Shown: positions 55,248 to 64,000 of the stretch, piece after piece
How positions within the stretch are numbered: position 1 is the first letter of the stretch
Layout: each line of letters opens with the position of its first letter
Source of the DNA: Suillus spraguei
Taxonomy: Eukaryota; Basidiomycota; Agaricomycetes; Boletales; Suillaceae
NCBI GenBank assembly: GCA_016800925.1
Contig: JABCPU010000004.1
Span: forward strand, 434,001-498,000
Direction: 5' to 3'
DNA: 64,000 nt
The notes under the pieces: model-generated
The model's database searches: none
What the model saw: only the letters and a program-made list of their open reading frames with translations
Told to the model about the DNA's origin: nothing
Program-made: the position numbers and the translations under genes

Positions 55248-57019
55248 TCAAAAAGTCAGGATCCGAATATGCCGGTGACTAGACTGCAGATAGAGGCGTA
55301 CGGTTAGAGAAACATTCAACACGGTAAGCGCGTGGCATGCTTACATCCACCAAAATCAGACTGTCTTCGCTGCACATAACAGCAGTGAAAAATGGCTCCG
55401 AAGAAGAACGTGGAGGTAGAGTGCGTTTGATAACCCGGTAGGGTAAACTCGTGTGAATTTCGTCCGCAAACACTTGGCGAATCACCGTCGTATCACGTAT
55501 AATACCACCTTGAACTTTACTATCTCGCTGCATTGCGAGCTGGTTGAAATCCCGTATCTCCAAAGTCTGCGGAGCCATGTGGGTCGGCTCGGCAAGAGAC
55601 ACGAATTTGGTCCCAGATACGTAGCACACCCAAGGGAGATGTTGAGACAGAGATTGCATCAAGCGTGTGCCTGTGGGGCCCCACTCATCCCACTCGAGTT
55701 CATGGGAACTAACCTCCATAGGAAGGGCCTGGATGTGAGATAGTAAGGTATCGGCTGAAACGAACATATCGTAAGAGTCGAAACTGTCATTATTCAGCAA
55801 GGAGACTGTGATGATGAAGAGCCTATCCCCAGGCGCCATCGAGAAGGGTAAGCGAGTTTCTGGATTAGGCTGCCAGGCAGGCGACGGGTCAGAGCGGATT
55901 GAAAAGTCCAGCGGGTTGGTCCGGAAATCAAATTCGGGCCACAGAAACGCGCAAAAATAGTCCGACCCAGGGCCAAACATTTCGCCAGATAGCTGAGTCA
56001 TATCAAACACGTAGAGACGAGCCCGTATGTTTATAGTCTCGGAGTCAGAGACGCCGCCTACTAGCAAAAAGCGACTGCTGAGGAACGCGAATGTCGCAAT
56101 CTTGAAACTAGAACCTGTCTAAGGATGACGATCAGAGAGTGGTTCCATAGAACATTGAATAATTACCAAAATGACTTTGCCTGTTGTCCAATTCCATATA
56201 GTAAGTTCAGCTTCTGTATCTCCATGGCGTGTGAGTAAGACACCCAGAAGATGATCGCACACTTGTAAAGTGTACGTTGCTCCATCATTCGGTGCGTCGA
56301 GGGCATGAACAAGAATGGCAGGTTGAGGTGCTAATTTGTGCCTATCTCCTGTGGTAAGGGAACGTAAATGGATCAGAATGCTATGGGTAGTGGCATTGGC
56401 ATTAGGGCTGTAGATGGGTCAGATTTGGTAAATATACAGCAGTGAAGTAACATACGACGGGGTGGGCTCCTCGATGAGCACCAGAAGATCTTGTGCAGGA
56501 TCCATGGTAAAGTCTCGAACATGCATGTCCAGTCCCACACGCCATGTTTTTTCTTCGATTGTTCTATACTTCGATGGCAGCTGACGGAAGTGAAGGACAT
56601 CTGGCGTGCTAGATTGCGCAAACACACCACCATACAACTCCCAGATGTGTCCCCGCATCATTGGTACATCCTGCGATTCTACCCATCTCAGAGACTCCCA
56701 TGCAGCATTGCGTTCCTTAAGAAGTGCAAGCCGATCTGAAGTGGTAAATGGGCTTGGAGGGCCATCCACCATCCCAGATACAGCAAGCTCGATTTCATAT
56801 TGAGCTTCATCTCCTTCTACTATTGAACAGAAAAGCCTGCAAACCTGTATGATCGTGACATGAGTGCGGTCGACCTTCAAGAATACTCGCTATGCGCACC
56901 TCCCGGCAAACCAATAACGTTCTCCAGTCCAGCAAAGCAAAGATCTTGAGAACGAGTTCTACAGGTAATGATGTCAACATCAAATCACTTCCTTGTTCGT
57001 AAGTATCATTCATGTGCAT
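55248..57019 (-). CDS. F-box protein
   Basis: Start MHMNDTYEQGSDLMLTS at ATG 57017-57019. The F-box follows (LPVELVLKIFALLDWRTLLV, then CRLFCSIVEG after an intron), so the protein probably joins substrate to an SCF ubiquitin ligase. The rest, about 480 residues, has beta-propeller-like strands: LVLIEEPT, ILIHLRSLTTGDRH, ELTIWNWTTGKVIL, RFLLVGGVSDSET and SEDSLILVD. Reading straight on would end at 55279. An intron GTAAGC to CTGCAG after LILVD instead joins to SSHRHIRILTF-stop at 55248-55250, which fits the family's usual ending and is preferred. Many basidiomycete F-box genes have this form; the target is unknown. Confidence 0.75.
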
Positions 57020-57177
57020 GATTACTCAGTATGACAGTAATCGTACTAGTTCGGCAGCTTGGTCAGACTCGGATATGCCCCATACACGTGACCTACAGAT
57101 CAAAGTTAGCGGTGGTTCTTGTTCTCTTCTCATTCGACCATTTCTCAGACATATCTTCCTCTCAGGTCGCTGTGGTA
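57020..57177. promoter_or_regulatory. Compact divergent promoter
   Basis: Only 158 bp separate the ATG of the F-box gene (-) and that of the UBE2O-like gene (+), so they must share a bidirectional promoter. Both gene products are ubiquitin-system proteins. No specific factor site is identified. Confidence 0.4.
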
Positions 57178-60100
57178 ATGACCACCGCCCCTAGGACAAG
57201 ATTTCCCACCAAGGTATGCATCTGTGTTAATACCGTAACCTTTTCTAATCAATGACTCAGTTCTACCAGGAGGATATCGTGCGCCGCATCGACTCGCCGA
57301 ATGTATATGGAATTGTACTTGTGAGTGTGTATCCACTGGACTCCATACATTACTAATAGAATCAACAGAGATGCTGGCATGATGCCGAGGATATCCCACC
57401 ACTCCCAAGTCCATTCACCGACCCCTTAATGAGATCCCTGGATCGTGGCGAGATCGGGGTCTCATTCTTCCCAGGCGGTGTGCGCGACATCGTCCCGGAG
57501 TCTGATTATGAACTCGTAGATAGAACATTTCAGTCAGGGGATTATTGCAAACGTAGCGTTGATGATGTTCGTTCTGGTGTGGTGACCAGCATTGAAGCAC
57601 AAGCACGGCTTGTGCACGCAATCAGCGGAGAGCAAGTGCAGGGTTGGAGAGATATCAAGGAGGTCAGACGTGCTACAGAAGTTGATGGTGGAGATTATGT
57701 GATCTATGATGACTGGATTGGACAGGTGCGCTTCAATGCCTCGCAAGTCGAAATGACATGCTGAGTTCCCACGTGAAGGTCATAGAGGTCTGTGTAATGA
57801 TTACGGTACAACGAAGTGACGATTGATGATTCCCATAGCTATTTGACGAACTTCTTGTCTCTGCATCTGGCGCCTTTGTCCGCTTGCCTGAAATTAGCTC
57901 TCGTTTAACAATTGGTGACAAGGGGCAGGTAAGTTCCACCCGGGCGTCTATTGTTCTGTGTATTCACTTCATCTAGGACATTCTACCGAACCCAGAGACA
58001 CTTAACGGGCTAGTGAATTATCCTAAAGGAGCCCCACTACCTAGTCCGGATGATACTGTCATAGATATGAAGCGTACAATACTAGCCATCTGCTGGCTAG
58101 CGGTCAATCAAAGCGTAGGTTTCCTTATCTCTTCCAGCCCCTCGCATTCTTAGCGCGTTATGTAGTTGGATCCCAGTGTCGCCCAACTCAAGCAGCGACC
58201 AGCGCGTTTCTGGTCTGGCGAAGATTTGACCAAATTGACGGTCATTAGGATGCGTTTGGATGATGTACGTGTTGGGGATAAGGTTTTGTTGGAGAGGGAT
58301 ATAGGTGTGCCTGTCACAAGATACGGTGTCGAGTCAGAACCAAATGGCGCAATGACGATTAAGACCCTGTGCGTGAGGGAGACGAAAACAGTTGTCAATG
58401 TTCTTTGGCAAGATGGATCGCAGGAGAGCCTTCCTTCCACGGAGCTGATTCCGTACCTCAATCCAGATGAATACGACTGCTGGTAAGGTTTCGTCACTGT
58501 ATCTGATATGGCATTGAATAACACATGGTTCCTCAGGCCAGGCGACCACGTCTTATGGAAACTCGAGCACGAAGAGCACGCAGCCATTGTTCAGTCGGTC
58601 AATTCTACTGACCGAGTCGCCGTCATTCGTTTGGCGAATACTGGCAAAACTGAAACTGTCTCTGTCCTTGAGCTCGATCCAAATGGTGTCAGTGATTGGA
58701 CGGCAGGCACTCCGCATACCCATCTCGGCATGCGTCGTGGTGACAAGGTATTCATCCACCGTGAGGGTACCTCAAATGGTTTTGAATCCCCCCGAGTTCC
58801 GAGGATCGGTGAGATTGAGGAGTGGGTGAGAGAGGTGCCAGTTAGGCCTGACGGAGAATTCAGCGGTTGGAGGCGGACGATGGCAGATATGGGGACAAAG
58901 ATAGCGTCCGAACGAAAAGAAAAGCCCACTGTTTCCCGTGTGAAACATCCAACGCGGGATGATGCATCTTTGTCATGGTTTGGAGAGGTCACTGGAGTGA
59001 GTCCCCTACCGAATTGCACGATCTGTTTTTGAAATAACTCCACTTTGAAGCTTCGTCTTGACGGAACAATCGATATCACCCATCCGAATGGATCTACGGC
59101 TATCTACCCTCTCTCGCGGCTGACAAAGCTTTACGATAGTCTTGAACAATTTGAAGATGATGGCTGGGAGGGTGAAGACATATCCGATCAAGGCTCTCAT
59201 ATTGACAACGTCGAGAGTTTGTGGCATCTAGATACAGATGGCACATGGCGCTGCGACAATGACGATTCAGAATGGGAAGACGAGGATGATAGTGATGAGG
59301 ATGGTGATGGAATGGACATGGACACCTGGGCCGACGGAATTGACATCCCATTGGGCGATGGTATTCCAGATTCCCTGATCTCACAGGATGTAACACCAGA
59401 CATAACTGATTCGGTCTCACCATTCCCAGTCTCGTCCAACACATCGCCAGATAGTACCCAGGAGATTATTGTCCAGGAAGATGATGATGGTCATGCCGAT
59501 TCTCCATGGAAGAAGTTCGAGGTTCTCCCAGGTGCACCTCTTGATCATGCATTTTATTCGTCTGTATCGAATCAACCATCGAAGAATTTTCTCGCGCGTT
59601 TGACAAAAGAGTACCGTGCGCTCTCAACCAGCCTACCAGGTTTGTACCATCAATTGTTCCTCACATTTCTTCACATACTAATTAAACCAGATTCAATACT
59701 CGTCCGCGCGTATGAGGACCGCGCAGATTTATTGCGATGCCTCATTATTGGACCGGAGAATACACCATACGAAGACGCACCGTTTGTAATAGATTGGATG
59801 CTTGACTCAAACTTCCCTCAAAGTCCACCGATCGCCCACTTCTTGAGCTGGACTAACGGCAACGGTCGCGTTAATCCGTGAGTGATAATGAAAAATAGCG
59901 CTGCTCCCGGCTAATCAGTACTCAGAAACTTGTATGAGGAAGGCAAAGTTTGCTTGTCCATCCTCGGGACATGGAGTGGAGACCGCACGGAAACGTGGAG
60001 CGCGGCAAGATCTTCACTTCTCCAGGCCTTTGTGTCGATACAGGGCCTGGTGTTAGTGAAAGAGCCGTAGGTTTCTGAACCATGTCTTCTTTTTAAAAAC

Positions 60101-60530
60101 TCGCTGAGTACTTGTACTTTCTAGGTGGTTCTGTGAACCTGCGTACGAGAAATTGAGGGGTACCGAAGAAGGCATGGTCAACAGGTGGCATTTAGGTTCA
60201 TTTCCTCGCATCTACCTGTGACTAAATCCATCACGTTATGTTAGCCGACTTTACAGCGAGAAGGCATATGTTCTATCCCGTGGATTCGTTCGCCGTGCCT
60301 TGGAGATTCCCCTCGGTGGGCTAGAAGCAGAGATCAACTGGCTGTACAATACCCAGGGCAGACTATCTAAAGTCTTAGACGACTCCCGAGCACTAATCCA
60401 GAAGAGCCAGTCGAGCCCAGAAAACGCAGAGACAGATGAAAATCTCGCAGTGCCCCGCCTGACTGCAGGTGGTATCATCATGCTGGAACGAACACTGTCT
60501 AAACTGCAAGCGCTTCTTGACAGGATGTAG
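57178..60530 (+). CDS. UBE2O-like E2/E3 ubiquitin-conjugating enzyme
   Basis: Large hybrid ubiquitin enzyme. Starts [12 protein letters not shown] at ATG 57178, then [34 protein letters not shown] and [18 protein letters not shown]. Repeated SH3-like conserved regions follow ([47 protein letters not shown]). A long acidic stretch ([20 protein letters not shown]) precedes the UBC domain: [39 protein letters not shown], the catalytic Cys in [14 protein letters not shown], and SVQ-like [15 protein letters not shown]-terminal coiled-coil-like helix ends [15 protein letters not shown] at 60528-60530. Animal UBE2O ubiquitinates orphan ribosomal proteins and others. The order matches UBE2O throughout. 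Near ten introns; not all joins were checked. Confidence 0.88.
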
Positions 60531-60592
60531 GATCTTATCTCTTTTATGTCTTCAACTTGTCTCATAACATATTGGATATTCGAAGATGTAAT

Positions 60593-61091
60593 TACAGCTG
60601 TGTGCGTATATAATGGCACTGGCGTGTTGTGGGAAAATCGTAATTGAGGATTTGGGACTTTGAAAATTTTCACTGTTTTGAGACTTAGAGCAAAATTTAA
60701 ACAATTGCACCACGTCGGACAACAATACACCTAGTATGGTCAACCGAAAGATCTCATCCGACGTCAAACTCGCTGCCATTCGTGCTGACTACATGCGACA
60801 GATGGCCCAATACATGACCCCGAGCTCTCATCTGAATCTGATTCGGAGAGGCTCGAGGACAGTTCCATGACATCTGTATCAGTGTCGTCTACAAATTCGG
60901 CGCTCTTGAATGCTTTGGCCATTGTACGATTTATGAGGAACACGGTATAGCACAGTACAGATATAAAATCGATTATTGGGAACGCGACGCGGCATTATGT
61001 AACACAGAATGGTAAAAAAAAACCAAGTCCCGAATCTCAATTGTGATTTTCCCACAACACGCCAGTGCCATTAGTTTCGCAAACTGCTGTA
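60593..61091. mobile_element. Tc1/mariner-type derivative with TA target duplication
   Basis: The element spans 60595-61089 (495 bp) and is flanked by TA on each side (60593-60594, 61090-61091). Its ends read CAGC...GCTG. The inverted repeats are imperfect over the first 18 bases, then nearly identical over about 47 bp: left from AATGGCACTGGCGTGTTGTG, right ending CACAACACGCCAGTGCCATT. Inside, an ATG at 60736 opens MVNRKISSDVKLAAIR, the N-terminal motif of a DDE transposase family common in basidiomycetes. The frame soon ends, so most of the transposase is gone. It sits 65 bp beyond the stop of the UBE2O-like gene. Non-autonomous. Confidence 0.75.
60736..60870 (+). pseudogene. Truncated DDE transposase remnant
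   Basis: A 44-codon frame starts MVNRKISSDVKLAAIRADYM, then RQMAQYMTP, and stops near 60868. The first 16 residues resemble the helix-turn-helix start of fungal DDE transposases; the following YMRQMAQY resembles a region just before the catalytic core. The joint suggests internal deletion of the parent gene. It lies wholly inside the inverted-repeat element. Confidence 0.55.
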
Positions 61092-61404
61092 ATCGCGAGT
61101 GATTTAAATGAATTCAGGTTACACCCAATCTTGTTATCTTAACGCCTTTGATTATTCCAACCAGCCTGTACAGATTGAACATTGTAGATGTGACATGCAA
61201 ACCTCCGCAGGGGATTCACACAGTATGAGGACGAACAAGGTATAGAGTACGTGGAAAAGTGTGCACGAAGCCCCGGAGGTATACAAAAACGAATGAAATC
61301 CTGGAAATGACAGACAACAAACTGGATGATACCAGTCCGACGGTACCAAGGTCCGCGAGAACAACAACAATAAAAAAAGGGCGATCGAATAAGGATATGT
61401 ACCG

Positions 61405-64000
61405 CTAGCACCCGGTCGTGAGGTTGTTTTTGGGGAAGGGTTGTTTGTAGTCACTCGTCCAAGTCGTCAAGTTCGGATTTGTGTATGCCTCGATATACCT
61501 GAACGTACGGGTATGAGTGACTAAATCAGCATCAGTAAAAGTGTAGCACGTACTCATTGATATATGCAGCTGTCGGAAAATCCTTCGGATCACAGCCGAT
61601 GTTGATAGAGCCTTGTGGCTGGTAGACACGAATCCAGTCTATCCGCATGGTAGCTGGGAAAACCAGGTTCGTGAAGTCGACCGTTTGGAAGTTCTCAGAG
61701 ATGCCCAAATTGGTGATAAGGTACTAAGAAGAGCGTGAGCTGAAAAAGACAACCCGAGAATGATGTTTTTACCATCGGCTCCTGGGGGATTGGTCTGTCT
61801 GAAATTTCAGTCACAGGATCAGCTACCAATGCGCTGGCATCAATGGTCCACCCAACGGCATCATTTGCGATCCAACTGATGTACTGCGTAAAGACAGCAT
61901 CAATAACAGATGTTAGAAACCGTGAGTTTTACTTACGCCTCCATCAGCTGAGTAACCTGATAGCAGTGTTAACTCGTGCAAAACACTACAAATGATAAAT
62001 ACCTGGCTTATACTGGTATCCATATGTCGAAAAGCAGCCAGTTTCCTGTGTGTAACAATCCTGGTCTATAGTATGGTAAGCGTTTGAACGGTTGCAAGAT
62101 AAATCTGACTTACTTGTATTCGTGACACCAGACGTGGACTGCTGGTAGACACCACCAAGATACGAGTTAATTTGGGTGGCATCTGGGTTGGGAATATTAT
62201 AGTTTTGCGAAGCATTGGCCCATTGGTACGCATTGTTCATAGGCTGTCTGCATTGTGAGTCAGGACACTTGGTAAAGACCGTCCACCTACAGCCCACTGC
62301 GCAGATTGAGAAACTTGGCCTTCGACAGTGACCTATGGTTGTTGAGAAGCCTATCAGAATCAAAAACGAACGATCACACCTGTGCTTCGAAGACATCAAT
62401 TTCGGGCGCAGATCGACCAACGTATGTCCCATCCGAGTGCATAGGTCCCGGATGGGATTCTCCTTTGCAAGTACACCTTGATAACCGCTGACCAGGGAGA
62501 TACGAAAGCGCACTGTTGCCGTACGGGTTGCCAGTAACAGCTGCCGCCGGTGCACCACCGATCGTCTGATTGGGGGCTGTACCGACATTGCAAGCATCAT
62601 AAGAGTAAGGCCACTGACACGTTGGTTAGGGATTGAATTTTGAGTCTGAGAAGGGGAACCTACCATTCCGTCGAGGCTTGCGCCGTATCCGACTCGTCCT
62701 GTGAATTGTCAGATGATGACGTTTTCAAGATACGACGCTACAAACCGAGGTTACCCATCGACCACACTGAGATTGTGTTAATACGCTTTCAAAAATGACT
62801 AGCTTCATTTCGTACCTGCCGGCCATAGACCTAGTTAACAGAAGAAAGGACCGGTAAAATATCAAACAGATAACATAACATTATACGTACCACTGACATT
62901 GCTTGTCCCCGGTAAACTCACTGACGCCAGAACCATACCACCTGTGAAACAGAACTTATTCCAAGTGGAGATCAATCCACTTGTGAAACTCAAGTTGTTC
63001 ATTTCCCTTTCAGATAAGGTGATTTCCAGTGAGCCGTTTCTGGTTGTGACCTGACCAGGGTAATACCATTCAAGATCATTGGTCTGATAACAATTTATGC
63101 TTCAGCTAAAGCCAATACGCGGAAGCACGCGATTTACCTGCCAATAATGAAGGTTTACAGCCTCCCAATATGGATCATCTCCAGGCCAGAAGGTCCGGCC
63201 TTCTACTTCGAATTCATCGCTGAAAACTAACTGCCATTGCGAGGAATCTGCAAAGGATGTGTAGGTATGGGCGGATGATGGGGTATCCACGTCAATAAGA
63301 CCATAATTATTTGTCATAGTGGGGATCTTTACGGTGGTAATAGATATTTGTAACTTGATAAGAAGATGTGAGGACTTACCTGTCCGCTCGCGTTAATTCC
63401 ACCAATGTTGAATCCACCCTCATTTGAAAGAGAATGCCTTGTAAAATAGGATATCATAGGGTATCCAGCACTGAAAAAGTATGTCAATCCCAGGACTAGG
63501 CTGATACGGATGGTGCGGGCGTACAATAGGGTGACCATTCCAACAGCAAGTAAAATGAGGCAGCCGAGGTTGGTTAAACCTCTGTAAGTGAAGACAGAGC
63601 CGCCACGGTCATTCTTGCGGTCTCGACGAGGATCCGGATTATGAAGCTCGTCATCTGGTTCTTCAAGGTTCATGGCAAGAGTAGCACCCCATGAGGACGG
63701 ATCAGGAGAGAGGGAGAACTGCAGCAAATACTGCTTTATGATCGAAAAGACACAGCTGAATTGCAAAAGGGTGTGTGGGTACCTTTTCAGATATTGACTG
63801 TTCTTGGAGAGACGCAGTCCGCCCGGCACTGCTGTAAGGTGACTCGCTCTAGAAATGAAGTTTAGATCATATTACTTAGAGGGTAACATATGAAGTTGAC
63901 GACGAACAATAGTGCTATAGCTTTGCATACTTCTCAAGGACTGGGGGGCCCGAGCAAACGCGGCCTGCACGACCTGGGAGCTTCCTCCAGATTGAAGAAG
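61405..64000 (-). CDS. KRE6/SKN1 beta-glucan synthesis protein, 5' end off window
   Basis: Glycoside hydrolase family 16-like type II membrane protein of the Kre6/Skn1 group, needed for beta-1,6-glucan of the cell wall. The cytosolic N-terminal part (SESPYSSAGRTASLQEQSIS, FSLSPDPSSWGATL) leads to a membrane helix (LTNLGCLILLAVGMVTLLYA). The luminal domain follows: SQWQLVFSDEFEVEGRTFWP, DPYWEAVNLHYWQ, GLISTWNKFCFTGG, LWPAVWSMGNLGRVGYG, the APEIDVFEAQV catalytic Glu/Asp region, GGYISWIANDAVGWTIDASA and MRIDWIRVYQPQGSINIGC. It ends PKNNLTTGC-stop at 61405-61407. The ATG is not visible: the longest local frame starts at GTG, and a splice acceptor near 63849 points to more exons beyond 64000. Many short introns. 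Confidence 0.88.

Noticed and set aside
1..64000. tRNA, rRNA, CRISPR, riboswitch or prokaryotic operon features
   Set aside because: I saw no tRNA arm motifs, rRNA blocks or spaced repeats. The gene structure is eukaryotic throughout. A covariance-model scan (tRNAscan-SE, Infernal) would settle small RNAs.

Overview
The window reads as nuclear DNA of a filamentous basidiomycete, most likely an Agaricomycete. The protein-coding genes are cut by many short introns (about 45-70 nt, GT-AG with CTRAY-like branch sites). Gene content fits this too: DUF6533 membrane protein, fungal LCCL protein, KRE6/SKN1 glucan protein and a UBE2O-type E2. Family names come from reading the translations and splicing by eye; no search was run. 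Exon joins were checked one by one for many genes, but not for every exon of the largest ones.

Layout. 0.8-9.6 kb is a housekeeping block: YHM2-type mitochondrial carrier (+), Mpv17/PMP22 membrane protein (+), the TRAPP subunit Trs85/TRAPPC8 (-) and a WW-domain protein (-). 9.6-18 kb is gene-poor. It holds two paralogous small secreted peptides, a DUF6533 multi-pass membrane protein, a repeat-bearing ORF and a 32-bp hAT-like palindrome. 18-31.6 kb is dense again: a conserved hypothetical, an LCCL multi-pass protein, a three-Myb-like protein, methylmalonate-semialdehyde dehydrogenase, an SH3BGR/thioredoxin-fold protein, an SDR, seipin and a single-exon conserved protein. 31.6-34 kb is largely empty.

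34-50 kb carries three copies of an uncharacterised, lipocalin-like fungal family (two adjacent, one 15 kb away). Between them lie Rab GDI, the RAVE subunit Rav1, a fasciclin-domain membrane protein, the carnitine/acylcarnitine carrier and a glyoxalase-like protein. 50-64 kb has a lineage-restricted hypothetical, N-acetylglutamate synthase (ARG2), an F-box protein, a UBE2O-like E2/E3, a 495-bp Tc1/mariner-type derivative with TA target duplication, and the 3' part of a KRE6/SKN1 protein that runs off the right edge.

The genes do not form one pathway. Several serve membrane traffic and organelle work (Trs85, GDI, Rav1, seipin, Mpv17) or mitochondrial metabolism (YHM2, CAC carrier, MMSDH, ARG2). 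The unusual points are consecutive 3-nt exons in YHM2, apparent one-base deletions in YHM2 and ARG2, the secreted peptide pair flanking a membrane protein, the lipocalin-like triplet, and two compact transposon relics.
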